DNA from: Silene conica
Lineage: Eukaryota > Streptophyta > Magnoliopsida > Caryophyllales > Caryophyllaceae
Direction of reading: 5' to 3'
NCBI GenBank assembly: GCA_029255685.2
Contig: CM055315.2
Span: 31,625,501-31,689,500 of the forward strand
DNA length: 64,000 nucleotides
Under the pieces are notes generated by a model. The model had not been told where the DNA came from, did no database searches, and saw only the letters and a program-made list of their open reading frames with translations. Both the position numbers and the translations under genes were made by a program. Shown here one piece after another: positions 11,599-24,200 of this stretch (its first letter is position 1; each line of letters opens with the position of its first letter).

Positions 11599-13018
11599 TT
11601 CTAAGGTTCATCTATCAGTCACAAAAGGGGGGTTTAGGGTTTATATAATCTAAACTAAAACAAAAGAAGAAAAATAGTAAAAGATATAAAATTATAGCAA
11701 GGGGTAGAAATAGCTGAGACAACCGGTTCACCATAATTAATTAAGCCTAGTAATTAGTTCTTAGATTAAACAATTTAAATATAATCCATGGGTTAACAAA
11801 AATATCCTTTCGGTCTCAATTCTCCCTAAGACAACAATAGCTTAACTTTCACCCTCACTACAGTCCTAATGTGTTACTACAGGCCTCACCCTTTCCAACC
11901 TTTCGGTCTAGGTCAAAGTTTACCGGATCAACTAGTTGAATGCGTCGACTCAAACAACTAATCGCTATTATATGTAGCAAGTGACAACAAGTATTATATG
12001 AGCGTAATCATAAAAATCGATTACTGACTTTCTTAATTACAGATTCCCTAAGTCTTAGCAAGGAAAACTACCTACGCATAATTAAAAGATAAACAAACAT
12101 AAAAGAGATTAAGAACGAAAGAAAATTAAAATAAAGATTACCAATTGCTATTAAGGAAGAACATAGATCTGGAAAATACGGAAGTAAAGGAGAACGGAGT
12201 TTCCTCCGTCTCCTCTCTACAGTAGAGCGTAAAAGAAAACTGAATTGTGAAACTACTGACTAATGATGAATGAATAAAAAAGTGTTAACCTACCTCCTTA
12301 TAAAGGGAGATTAGGTTAACTTAAGTGTTTTAACCTAAAACTGAAGTTGCGGAAACTGTAGTCTAAGTGAGTTGCTCAATCGAGTGAAAAATCACTCGAT
12401 CGAGTAGTTTTTCTTCCCAAACCCCTCGATCGAGTAAGGCAAGGACTCGATCGAACACTTTCTCTCTGGAAAATACTGGATCGAGCAAAAGAAGCCCTCG
12501 ATCGAGCATTTTTCTTCTGAGAACTCCTCGATCGAGTACTTCTCAGCGCGTGTTTCCTACACTGCGCACTGAATTTCAAACGGCTGTCATTTCTTCGTTA
12601 CTCGTCCAAATCAAGCGTGTTTTGTTGCGTTGAGGACAAGCTTTTATCTCTAATTAGAATCACCTGATTATCTGTTGTATAACTCGAGATATGGCCCTCC
12701 AAATTAGGTACTAGCAAATTGAAGTTCTTCTTTGCTTGCTTAGCTTTCTTTCTCCATTGTGCGCACCTCAAGTAGCTTTTCACTTGGACGATTGACGCTT
12801 TCCAATGCTTGTAAGGCCTATTCCAACTTCCATCTTCTAAGCATAGCTTACTTTCGACAAAAGGAATAGTTTTCGCGACTTTTACATACTTTCCTGCAAA
12901 ACAACAAGAAATACACAATGAAGCGAGATAAGGGCAAAAAAAGCGCATAAAACGCATGAAAATGCATGAAGCTGCGTGCCAAAAGATACTAAAAGGTATA
13001 TGGAATATGCACGCATCA
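11599..13018 (-). repeat. Left (3') LTR of the Tat-like element, main part
   Basis: From about 11735 it aligns with 16164-17458 with few differences. The remaining 97 bases lie at 1478-1574 beyond the nested chromovirus. Between 12375 and 12535 it has seven spaced copies of CTCGATCGAG or close variants. An open frame on the minus strand (12598-13086) partly overlaps the LTR, but its reading is not well conserved at the ends, so I do not call it a gene. Confidence 0.8.
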
Positions 13019-15780
13019 AAATATCCCCATACCAAACCTTTGCTTGTCCTCAAACAAACTAATGCAACTACAAGAACGAAAAACAACTAACTAACTACCT
13101 AATTGAATGGAATCGCCTCAGAGCCAACTATAGATTATTTGTCAACCATATAAATGCAGGAAATCAGCTACCAAGAAGTTCAAAACCAAAAGCAACGAAT
13201 TCATACTTGTAATGAAAAACAACTTGGACAATAGACCTTAAAAGAACTGTATACTTTGGACTCTCCCGGGTCACTCTTCTCTCATCAAACGTGGGTAAAC
13301 ATTTATGTGTAAGAGAAGAAGATAAGAAAATGAAGATACTCCCCTAACTGCGACCAACAAATCATGCAATGCAACTAGTATGACAAATGATTCTAATTAC
13401 CGTACACACGCATATCAACCTTTGAATGACTATCACATGCCAAATACTTGCAAGTTATGGTTATGTGAGGTAAAATGGGTAAAAAGAGGCAAAAAAACCA
13501 CATGGATAAGAGGAGGTAACGTATCGCTCTAGCTACCAAGACTCAACCAAAAGTAGAACCATCTATATTACTCACAAAAAACTCAATGCCATGCTCGGCA
13601 AACAACTCATACAACCACGGGACTTTAATCGGTCAAAAACATACTTAGCTTATTTTTTGGTTTTTCTTTCCTTTTTTTTTCCAATTCCCAAAATGTATAA
13701 TGATAAGCGCGGGAATACATTTTTCTTCTTTCTTTCTTTTCATTTTTTTCTTTTTCTTTTCCATTTTTTTCCTTTTTTTTCTTTTGCTAAGCTCATGGAC
13801 ACAACCAACTCCGAGTTCAAGTTCCAACATTCTCAAACAACTCCAAAATGAAATCCAAACCAAGACTGATGAAATGAATGTATACCACAAAACAACACAA
13901 AACTAGCTCGACACAAGGTACGCTACGATTTGGGTGTAGTTTATAGGTCAACTGGCAGTTTTTGGCTAAATGTGGAGTTAAATGGGTGAAATGAGAAATG
14001 AGATATGCAAGTATTCTCCTAACATGTGATATCAACCACAAAACCATGTGTGCAGGCAAAAAGCAATCAAAAGTCATACATGTGAAATGCGATGAAATCA
14101 AGGGAGTACTACTCTCAATCCTAGATAAAACGGTCATGTATGTCACCAGTTATAGGCTCTAAAACTCAGAATTTTTAAGTAGCTTGCCAATTTACAAGTC
14201 AAGTCAAGCCTAAAAGTCCAAGTAAAATTTTTCAAAACGGAATTCGGGACATGCTAAAAATGGTTTTTACTTAAAGATGGTGAAAATTGCAATAAATGAT
14301 CAACACAAATAACCTATAGGGCAGTATCATCATCGTAAACTCCATTCCGACTTAACTATATGCATAAATAAATGTGCATTTTTTGTATTTTTGAGTTTTT
14401 ATGTGAAAAAGATAAAATAAAAGGAAAAGAAAAACGAAAAAATGGAAAAATGGAAAAATTAAATGTGAATGCATGCAAAAAAATGAAAAATGCAGACGCA
14501 AAAGGATGCATTACACCTCCCCAAACCAAAACAGACAATGTTCTCATTGGCTACAGCATACAAAGGGAAAGGGGGTACACAACCTAATACATGTTACTAT
14601 GGGATATCTACAAAAAACTATGAAAATAAAAATAAAAAGATGGAAGAAAGGGAACAAGGGAACTTACAACCTCCCCAAACCGAACGAGAAAGTGACGTTT
14701 TGGAGCAAAAAATCCTTCGGACAACAGCGGATACCTCGATCGAGCGAAACTTCAGTGGGAGCCTATTTGATCGAGTAAAATACAGTGGAAAATTCCTCGA
14801 TCGAGTTCTCATTGGGCTCGATCGAACAACTTGCAGTAGGAGTCCACTCGATCGAGTGAAATTCAGTGAAAAATCACTTGATCGAACAGTGCATTGTCTC
14901 GATCGAACAAATGTTACTCGATCGAGCGAATTACAGTCAAAAGCCTTCGACAGAAACTTAAGAAGAAGTTCCACAACAACCACAGTTTTAAAACAGCAAA
15001 GAAACAGAAAATTGTCCGAAAAAAGTAAAGCAAACAGAAAACAGTAAAAATCCGGGTGGCCTCCCGGGTAGCGCTAGTTTCAGTTGGTCCCAGCTTGACC
15101 TTCTTTTGTCATCCCCCACCGAAAAGTAATGGCCTCCAGTTAGGATGCTGACTGAATGTAATTATTTCAACCATTAGGAGCTTTACTATCGGCTTCCTAA
15201 TCACAGCAACAGCAGGGCATCGGTTTATCGCAGCGTAAAGCGCACTTCCATCGATTCTTTTCCGCACTTTATTCTTTGGCGGGATAGAATATTTCGATCC
15301 CCCTCCCGGGTCCTTTAACCTTTCTAGACCTGTACAAGAAGAAGTAATACAATGTTCCTCCAAATTGCTTCCAAACTGGGGCGGAGGCGTTAAATCAACA
15401 GTAGTAGAAAATTTAACGTAAGGTGTACAACAAATCGAACCAAAATCAACAAAAGGAATGATAGTACCTTCTATCGAACAAGAATGATCCTCGTTTACCT
15501 TCTCATCGTTGGTCGGGAGAGAACGGGTGCCAAATCATCGCTGTCTTCAGTTACTGCGCTCGATCGAGTAACAAGGTCACTCGATCGAGTAAATTCTTCA
15601 CCATGATCACTCGATCTAACTTCATCAACACTCGATCGAGTAACCTCCTCAACAAAACCCCTCGATCGAGTAAACCAGTTACTCGATCGAGTAAAATCCT
15701 CATCAAAAGTGCTCGATCTAGTACTGTAACATGCTCGATCGTCCTCTTCCTCCGCTGGTTCGTTCGACTAATCATATAAA
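13019..15780 (-). other. Non-coding internal region of the Tat-like element with CTCGATCGAG clusters
   Basis: No pol domain is visible. The region has pyrimidine-rich runs (13650-13790). There are clusters of CTCGATCGAG-type palindromes at 14730-14950 (about eight) and 15555-15745 (about nine). A CTCCCGGGTAGCGCTAG motif near 15060 is a phrase I associate with Tat/Athila-type internal regions. The open frames here are produced by the palindromes (LDRV-type repeats) and are not convincing proteins. Confidence 0.6.
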
Positions 15781-16164
15781 CTGTTGTGGTCGAACTTGTC
15801 ATGTGCAGCGACGTTGAAGACTTCCTCGATATCCGAACCACACGCGTCTTTCTTTAGCTCGGTTGTCACTTGAGCTAATTTATGCATAAGACCCATGATA
15901 GAAGCGTTTCTCGATTCTTTAACTTGAGCAAGTGTCGCTAACAATGACTTCAATTCATCCAACTCTTCATGGTGGTCAGCGGGAGGTGGGTTGTTGTTGT
16001 GATGGTGAAAAATTATAGGAGCGCTCTTGAAAGCCTCTTTGATAGTACGGATGTGGTGGTGTATAACTGCGGGTTGGGATAGGAGCATATTGACTTTGCT
16101 TATGCCGTTGATAGGCATAAACTTGACCACTAACTGCGAAACAGTAAACTGCCTCGTGTCCCAC
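15768..16164 (-). pseudogene. Gag-like fragment of the Tat-like element
   Basis: Two overlapping minus-strand frames together look like the C-terminal half of a retrotransposon gag. One has AVYCFAVSGQVYAYQRHKQS followed by proline/tyrosine-rich sequence. The other has ELDELKSLLATLAQVKESRN, then a helical stretch with MGLMHKLAQVTTELK. The switch between frames implies a frameshift near 15980. The upstream end is cut where LTR sequence begins at 16164. The family call is moderate. Confidence 0.5.
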
Positions 16165-17458
16165 AATTAATTAAACCTAGTAATAAGTTCTTAGATTAAA
16201 CAATTTAAATATAATCCATGGGTTAGCAAAAATCTCCTTTCGGTCTCAATTCTCCCTAAGACAACAATAACTTAGTTTTCGCCCTCACTACAGTCCTAAT
16301 GTGTTACTACAGGCCTCACCCTTTCCAACCTTTCGGTCTAGGTCAAAGTTTACCGGATTAACTAGTTGAATGCGTCGACTCAAACAACTAATCGCTATTA
16401 TATGTAGCAAGTGACAACAAGTATTATATAAGCGTAATCATAAAAATCGATTACTAACTTTCTTAATTACGGATTCCCTGAGTCTTAGCAAGGAAAACTA
16501 CCTACGCATAATTAAAAGATAAACAAACATAAAAGAGATTATGAATGAAAGAAAATTAAAATAAAGATTACCAATTGCTATTAAGGAAGAACATAGATCT
16601 GGAAAATACGGAAGGAAAGGAGAACGGAGTTTCCTCCGTCTCCTCTCTACAGTAGAGCGTAAAAGAAAACTGATTGTGAAACTACTGACTAATGATGAAT
16701 GAATAAAAAAGTGTTAACCTACCTCCCTATAAAGGGAGATTAGGTTAACTTAAGTGTTTTAACCTAAAACTGAAGTTGCGGAAACTGTAGTCTAAGTGAG
16801 TTGCTCGATCGAGTGAAAAATCACTCGATTGAGTAGCTTTTCTTCCCAAACCCCTCGATCGAGTAAGGCAAGGACTCGATCGAACACTTTATCTCTGGAA
16901 AATACTCGATCGAGCAAAAGAAGCCCTCGATCGAGCATTTTTCTTCTGAAAACTCCTCGATCGAGTACTTCTCAGCGCGTGTTTCCTGCACTGCGCATTG
17001 AATTTCAAACGGCTGTCATTTCTTCGTTACTTGTCCAAATCAAGCGTTTTTGGTGGAGTTGAAAAGCGAAGAGGACAAGCTTTCATTTCCAGTTAGAATC
17101 GCCTGATTATCTTTTGTAGTACTCGAGATATGGCCCTCCAAAGTAGGTACTAGCAAATTGAAGTTCTTCTTTGCTTGCTTAGCTTCCTTTCTCCATTGTG
17201 CGCACCTCAAGTACCTTTTCACTTGTACGATTGGCGCTTTCCAATGCTTGTACTGCCTATTCCAACTTCCATATTCTAAGCATAGCTTACTTTCGACAAA
17301 AGGAATAGTTTTCGCGACTTTTACATACTTTCCTGCAAAACTACAAGAAATACACAAAGAAGCGAGATAGGGGCAAAAAAAAGCGCATAAAACACATGAA
17401 AATGCATGAAGATGCGTGCCAAAAGATACTAAAAGGTATATGAAATATGCATGCATCA
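16164..17458 (-). repeat. Right (5') LTR of the Tat-like element, truncated
   Basis: It is colinear with 11735-13018 and ends in GCATCA next to the CATGT duplication. It lacks the part corresponding to 1478-1574 plus 11599-11731, as well as the primer site. The gag fragment is fused straight to the LTR, which marks an internal deletion. Confidence 0.8.
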
Positions 17459-17463
17459 CATGT
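17459..17463. repeat. Target-site duplication CATGT (right)
   Basis: This is the right-hand copy of the 5-bp duplication made by the Tat-like element. It matches 1473-1477 exactly. Confidence 0.8.
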
Positions 17464-17596
17464 CTTTTCAAGTTGGTTGCGAACTTCGAGGACGAAGTTC
17501 GTTCTAAGGAATGAAGATTGTAACAACCCTCTATGTCGTGTCCTTTCGAGTTGGTTGTGAACTTTGAGGACGAAGTTCGTTATAAAGAGGGAAGAT
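17464..17596 (+). other. 3' internal end of the old chromovirus with duplicated hairpin and polypurine module
   Basis: Two tandem copies of a ~77-base module each have the stem GAACTTCG-AGGA-CGAAGTTC (17481-17500 perfect; 17559-17578 with one mismatch). A purine run and TGTAACA follow each. The second copy abuts the LTR start at 17597. The Tat-like element inserted just upstream of the first copy. Confidence 0.7.
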
Positions 17597-19564
17597 TGTA
17601 ACATCGCTTTATTTGATGTATGAGTTACTCGATGTGATTGGTTGGATTCGGTATATAAGTTATTGGAGAAGGAATATGGTATAGTTATGTTACCCGGTTA
17701 TAGATGGGTTATCTTAAAACTGTTATAACTTGAGATTTATATATGATATTGATGTGATTGCAATTGTAGGTGATAGCTTATCCTTTTAATATTCTAACGG
17801 TAGGTCACACGCCCAAAATGACCAGGTATTGAGGGAGTTATGACTTTTTTACGAAAACTGGTCAGTGCTGAGAACTGCGAGGCACTCGACTGATTGTGGG
17901 GCACTCGACCGAGTGTGTCCTACTCGGCCGAGTGTGTCGGGTCCGTGTTCAGCGTCGGATTCTTATAAAAGATAAACTGTGAGTTAAAAATCACTTTTAC
18001 CCTAAATCAGAAACGCAGTAACCTAGTTCCTCTCAAACTTCTTTCCCAAAAACTTCTAAGAGATCCTTAACAAGAGTTTAATGTGCCGATCATCTAGCCT
18101 AGTATCGTGTCATCAAGTAAGTATCGTCCTTCTCGTTGTATGTCATCTAGATAATAGTTATACCTATGGTTAGTAATCCATGTGTATGTTCTCAGGAGGA
18201 GATTTTGTAGAAGAGTATTAGTAGAAAGCTTGTATTAGCATTCTGTGATTGATTGCCTTGAGGTAGGGTTCTCCCTACTCAGCTATATGTTATGTAATTA
18301 TGACGGTATTCCTGATATATCGTGACGATGTTATTGTTGTGCTGTAAGACTGATATCACTTGTGGTGTCGATATGAGATTTCAATGGTAGTGTGTGGGAC
18401 CGTTGCGGGAAACGGATCTCACTCCTATGATCGCTCTTCGTGGGACCTGCCACGGAGAGGATGTGCACATTAATGGTCTAGGTACCTGCTTAATGCGGTA
18501 AGTGGGGGAATTGATGTGGGGCTAAAGGCCGCCACTTGTTTATGTGACAGTGACGATAGTGATTGGTGATGTCAGCATGCGGTGCCTTGGGTTGTTGTAA
18601 AATTCTTGTTTTTGGTAGTGTTGATATTGCGTATACCATAACTGACGCTTGTGGTTTGTGTGCTGTGATGATCCATGTAATGGTGAGCAGATCTCAGGTT
18701 CGTAGATGTTGATGCTTGCTGGCTTGGGAAGGATGAGACATCACAATCAGTGTTTTGGTTTACAGTTTAGCTTGGCAAACGGTTGTTTTTCACTTTTGAA
18801 CTTTTGTACTTTACTTATATAAAGTGGCTACTATTGTTTATCTTATAATATACCTCAGGTAACTGAGATGGTAATGTCCTCACAGTCTGATGGTCCTATT
18901 TTGAAGGCCTTAGGCTATGAGGGTTTTACATGTACGAACGAACATATCACCTACTCGGCCTAGTTAGCCTAACTCGGCCGAGTTGAGTCACAACATAACT
19001 CAGCTACACTAAGGAGGGGTGTTACAGTTTAGCTTCCGCAGACATTTTTTTTCTCTAAGTTATTGTTTGACATGTGGTTGTATTTATACTTTATTCTTAT
19101 TTATAATAAAGGTTGCTTGTTAGTTTGTTTGTCTTGATATTATACCTCAGGAAACTGAGATGGTAATGTTTTCATAGTATGATGGTCCTTCCTAAAGACC
19201 TTAGATTATGAGGGTGTTACAGGCTGGGAGGACCTCGAGTTACTCCCCACTAACTGTGGCGTACATGTTTCATGTATGACTAGACGGTTAATGTGTGGGA
19301 TTACTAGAGGGCTAGCGAGCGATGAATACAACGACATGACGTTTACATCTTTCCATCGTTAGCTAGATACATTTATGTTTTTGGTAAGCATTGGATATTT
19401 TGTCCCTGATTGGTAGTATTGTATTTATACCTATATCTATTTCTATTTCCGCATTTTAATTGTTTAAAATTTCTCGCGTTATCTTTCATGTTAAAAGTAT
19501 AATTTCGTGCTATTTTTCCGCATGTTGCTTCTTTATTTTTCCGCATCAACGCGAGGGCTTTTCA
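17597..19564 (+). repeat. LTR of the old plus-strand chromovirus
   Basis: It starts TGTAACATCG after a polypurine-like run and ends near TTTTCA two bases before a primer-binding-like site, giving about 1,970 bp. Its distal part is duplicated: 18765-18930 and 19024-19216 both contain CTGAGATGGTAATG and ATGATGGTCCT-like blocks and end in a TTACA. It also has several ACTCGGCCGAGT palindromes (17905-17935 and 18955-18985). An alternative end at GTGTTACA (19026) is possible. Confidence 0.6.
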
Positions 19565-19566
19565 GT

Positions 19567-19640
19567 TGGTATTAGAGCGTTATCGCTCCCAACGCACTCA
19601 TGTGATCCATGAACTTTACTCGACCAAAAATCCAAATAAT
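19567..19640 (+). promoter_or_regulatory. Decayed primer-binding site and leader start of the old chromovirus
   Basis: TGGTATTAGAGC differs at one base from the initiator-Met primer site TGGTATCAGAGC and lies two bases after the LTR. It fits a plus-strand element whose downstream body is lost. Confidence 0.6.
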
Positions 19641-20156
19641 GAATGAGAGATGGGGTAGACTTAAGGATAAATGGTCTAACCAATATTTGTTTTTGGCAAA
19701 TGATATTCTATATATTATTAAACTAAAATATCAATAAGATCGAGGGTAAAAAAACTACATTCATGTAAACAAAGAAATTGACCAAATCTTGTAACTTTGA
19801 CAACTTTGACTTCCATAGTTCCGTATAGTAGATGAGACCACTCGCAAAACTAATTCAGGATTACTGTGAAAAAAACTTATGAGCAAATTCAATAAAGTGT
19901 ATCAAAATAATATAATATCTTTTTATTTATAATCCTATAGAATTTAAAATGGGTTAGCAAAAGTATTTTAATAATTTATAATTAATACTACAATAAATAA
20001 TGTAATAAATTAGGTCACTTATAATCCTTTGATTATATAGAATATTATTTTGGTTAGTAATTTATAAAGATTTCATCATTGAGTCTATATTGATATAATA
20101 TTTTCAGATTATTTTCGATTAGTATTTTTGGCTGATATATAGTTTTATATTGATTA
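19641..20156. other. AT-rich sequence with no recognised feature
   Basis: No open frame, splice pattern or repeat that I can name. The first ~60 bases may still belong to the old element's leader. Confidence 0.5.
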
Positions 20157-20434
20157 TATTTCCTCCATTCATATCCAAACTACACATATTCCATTTTAAT
20201 CCAATTATATCCAAACTACACATTTCCTAACAAAGCCAAAAATTTACTAAAGTATACTTTCGAACATCAATTATTTACACAAAATATCATCAAATGGTCC
20301 ACCATTACTCCACCACAAACAATAAAAAAAGCAACCTACACACTTCCCATTGTACTTTCAATCATATTTTAATAAGCTCTTAAAATTTGTGCATAAAATA
20401 TAAATACACTATGGTTTTGAATGGAGGAAGTATT
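20157..20434. mobile_element. Stowaway-like MITE, about 280 bp
   Basis: The left end reads TTTCCTCCATTCA and the right end TGAATGGAGGAAGTA, which are inverted copies. The interior is AT-rich with repeats of ATCCAAACTACACAT near the left end. Size, non-coding content and CCTCC-type termini fit small non-autonomous DNA transposons of the Stowaway kind. Flanking TA is present, but the flanks are too AT-rich to prove a duplication. Confidence 0.6.
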
Positions 20435-20578
20435 TATATAAAAGACGTTGAAAATATGCCTAAATTGTAGATTATACTTAGGCGGGATAAAACTAATGTG
20501 AGAGTGATTGTAAATCTGACACGTGCATATCGGTTTTTCTCTTATACTTTTATATAGATATAGATATATAGATAGATT

Positions 20579-21220
20579 AGAGCTGATCATGGTCCAGACT
20601 TGATAAGGCTTGAGCCAGACTGATATGTTAAACACAGACCATGCATTGAGGTCTGGCTGAGTCGGGCCAAGTCAATGAGCCTTTTCTTTAGCCCAAATCC
20701 AGCCCTTACGGGATCCAATGAGCTCTCGGGCTAGATCGGGCTTTTTTGGCTCTTACGACTCGTGACACATTCAAAATGTGAAGAGGCAAAAAACGCACAT
20801 TGAAAAATAATACAGTGAAATTCTAAATTCAAGATTACAATACAACCAAAAAAAGGCTTGAAACAAGGTTTTAACAAATTTTAATCCATGATTCCAACTA
20901 AAATGAACTCATACTTTATTGAAAACATAAGTATAAAACTTGACCGTAGGCAATAGTATGTTTACAATTTTGACTTTTTGTTTACTTATACAATTTACAC
21001 AACTACACATTACGCAAACTATTAAAATTGGGATCGGGTTTTTGGCTTTTTTGGGGCCGAGAGTTTAGCCCAAATCTAGCCCAGTTTTTCCCATGGGCCA
21101 CATGGATCGAGCTTTGAGCTTTTTTGAGGCCGAGAGTTTAGCCGAATCCCGAAAAAAAGAGAACCGGACCAGGTTGGGCTTTTGAGACCTGGGCTATTTG
21201 ATCATCTATGATAGATGATG
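20579..21220. repeat. GGGCTTTT-rich dispersed repeat, possibly a hAT-type non-autonomous element
   Basis: The unit holds many short variants of CGGGCTTTTTTGG and GCCCAAATC. Its margins carry related inverted words (TAGAGCTGATCATGGTCC on the left; on the opposite strand of the right edge TAGATGATCAAATAGCCC). I could not confirm an 8-bp duplication, so the hAT assignment is a guess. It lies immediately upstream of the SET-domain gene and forms part of its proximal promoter region. Confidence 0.4.
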
Positions 21221-21266
21221 ATGGGAGTGGGAATTCTAAGATAAAACTTACACTAACTTGTTATTC

Positions 21267-24200
21267 ATGGAGATAGAAGGGCGACAGGCAGCTTTTAACG
21301 GCAACACCAAGTCGCAGTCTTCTATGATTCCATCATTTCTGGGCAAAACCCCTAAGGTTTCAACTTTTTATTTCGATTAATTGATTATTTTAGAGTTTCA
21401 AATTAATATGTTAATATAAAACCCTAGGACTTTTTTCTCTTCATATGTTTATGCCCAGTGATTATTTGTAATACTGCAATTTAATTTAATGAATATAAAG
21501 AGGAAATTGTAACATTGTACATCCTGATTATCTGTTAAATCTCGAGTGTCAATTCACGTGTTCATGTTTGTATCTTTAATATTCAGCGTCAAATTTGGAA
21601 GATACCCGTTTGATCCGTTCATGTCTGTAAACTTCAATTTCGTAGATCCGTGAATAGGCGGTTCAAGCATTGAAAAAGCAATGTATCAGACTTCAGATAA
21701 GCTCCTGCAGCTTAACTAATTGAAAGTTGGACTATATGTTATAGTGAAATGTCACCCTGAGGGGTTCATGTTTGTAGCTTTCTGTGCTTGTAGCAATAGT
21801 GATAGTTGCGTCCATGTTTTATAGCTACTAGAGCTTCTTTTGCTAGTCTGTTGTTCTATTGGGTGTTACAGTTCAAGGATGGTTTGTTGAGAATTTTTTG
21901 CTATCAATTGATTCGTGGTAAAGAAAAGAATGTGTGCAACTTTGCAGGCTGAAGGATGGTGCTACATTTTAGCTTTAATCCGTATGCGTACGGGCATATG
22001 GCTGCTGATATATCCATCAGATCAGTGTAAATAATTTGAAAAAGTTTCTGAAATATTTACCCTTTAGGCTGATACCATTCTTTACAGAAAGTCGTGTTAC
22101 CTTATTTTGTTTCAATATTTCACGCACTTATATTTGGAGTATATTTTATGTTTTAAGGTTAGGTATTTTGATGATTTAACCGGATACATTCACATCAACC
22201 AAAACGAGTTCTCCTATCGCAAGTAAGATTTATTTCCTTCTCTTTGATCCACAAGTCCACAACTTTTGTTTCTTCTTAGTTGTTCATATTTGTTCAGGAG
22301 AGATGGAGAATGCTTAAAATAAAACTAGGTAGATAGTTTCTACAAAATTCGTCTGTTTTTACTGTTGGGAAATTTTTCTCCTTTAAGTTGCCGAGGCTAC
22401 AAATTGGTCAGTTTCTTAAGAATTTAATATGCCATGGTGTATTGGCATGACCCTGTGATGGTTCCTTTCTATTCGAAAGTTCTGTTTGTAAGTTAAATTA
22501 TACGGAGAAGGATTGAAATATAGTTACAAGTAAGGTCATATCTTTTACATAACATGGGGTGTAAGCACCTGCGGTCTTCACTGTGACTGATGCTGGAGTG
22601 AGTAAGCTAGCCAGGCGATAGTCACTATCAAAGTTTTATTTATATCATCAAAGTGTCAAAACTTTGGATAATTAAAATCATTGCACAATAACATAAACTT
22701 TTGTTCTCCGTAAAGATTCCGCCATGATTAGAACGTGATGTGTTCATATGCATTATCAGCTAATGTATAGGGGCATTATTATGGAGTTGGTGGCTAGTGG
22801 TTACATTTCTGTTTTCTTGCTTGTGGTTTCATTTATTTAATTATCATACTTGATCGTAAACCTCACTGATATGGAATTGTGGAAGCATGGAATTGGTGGA
22901 TGTCTGGCAGTTGCTATAATTGGATCTTTTATTGTTACTGTTGTCGTAACGAATTTGTGGCTATTGTTGTCATTACTAATTTGTCATTAGTGTTGTCAGT
23001 TAATTGTGATTAGTGTTCTTGTTACTAATTTGCGAACTTTACCTTTGTTGTTACTGTTGTCATTTAATTGTCCTTGATCATTGAACCCCACTGATATATC
23101 CTTTTAGGGTTTGTATGAGCGAACTTGACTATTTTCACTACTAATTTGTTGTTTTCTCAGGCACAAGAAGCAGAAGGAGGAGGATGTTGTGATTTGTGAA
23201 TGCAAAATTAATTCTAGTGACCCTGACAGTGCCTGTGGAGATGGATGCTTGAATGTACTAACCAGTACAGAGTGTACTCCTGGATATTGCCCTTGTGGTG
23301 AAGATTGTAAAAATCAGGTTATTTATTTTCTGTTTATCAGAAGCTATCTATTGCAGTATTTCGTTGACAGTGTAGCTGTTATTAAACCTTCACTTTTGTA
23401 GTGAGTTTAAGGAGGATGAGTACTAATAGTTTAATTATGGTTGCTTCACTGTTTTCAAGTGTTATATACGGGGAAAGTGGAGAACATCTGATTTATGAAC
23501 TTTTGGGGATTAGTTCTCATTGTTGATGGTTTTAGAGGTTACATCTATTTAACTTCATCCAAATTTTAACTTCAAAGCTTCCATGGACCATGGTGAATGA
23601 ATTGAATTAATGCCTTACTCTTTTTGTGAATTTAAAGAAATTATAGTTTCATTTGTGAACTTTAGTGGGAGTGATTTGTAAAATTGATGTTTACCTCGTT
23701 TGGTTGCAGCTAATTAACACTTTCATCGTTTACACCCTTTTCGTGCAGAAATTTCAACGATGTGAATATGCAAAAACTAAGTTGTTCAAAACCGAAGGTC
23801 GAGGATGGGGCCTTCGAGCTGAAGAGGATATAAAGGTAACACTTGTTTAAAACAATACCTTTATTACATGATTTGTCTGATAAATTGTTTTGTATTTTTG
23901 ATGCTAATTTTACACGCTATCCAGTTGTCTACTGTATAGTTCTTTGTGGCTCCCAGCATTGGATTTGAACATATTTGAACCAACGACTTTGCAAAATCAT
24001 TGAATGGAATTTTTTTAATGGAAAAGCTGTCAAAGTATTATGACAATTCTGGTCTAATCTCGTCAAGATAAAAAATATCTGCAAAAGTTTAACTTTTCTT
24101 GTTCTACTTTGTTTGTGGAATGAGCAATCTAATCATCTTCTTTGTGCCACCATTTTAGTTACCTCTTTGTTCAATCCTTCAGGCTGGACAGTTCATTATT

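Larger units (their letters stand above)
1478..17458 (-). mobile_element. Tat/Ogre-like LTR retrotransposon, internally deleted, with a younger element nested in its left LTR
   Basis: The ends are TGATACC at 1478 and GCATCA at 17458. They are flanked by the 5-bp duplication CATGT (1473-1477 and 17459-17463). Without the nested 10-kb element the remnant is about 5.9 kb. The left LTR is 1478-1574 plus 11599-13018, about 1.5 kb. The right LTR (16164-17458) is highly similar but lacks its first ~220 bases. A gag-like fragment on the minus strand and the position of the missing part suggest minus orientation. Pol is absent. The Tat/Ogre assignment rests on general sequence character and is tentative. 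Confidence 0.75.

Noticed and set aside
12598..13086. 162-codon minus-strand frame over the Tat-like LTR edge
   Set aside because: The frame crosses the LTR boundary and its counterpart in the other LTR is altered at both ends, as expected for non-coding LTR sequence.
14490..15047. 185-codon frame with repeated DRV/DRT words
   Set aside because: The pattern comes from CTCGATCGAG palindromes. It appears in several frames and on both strands.
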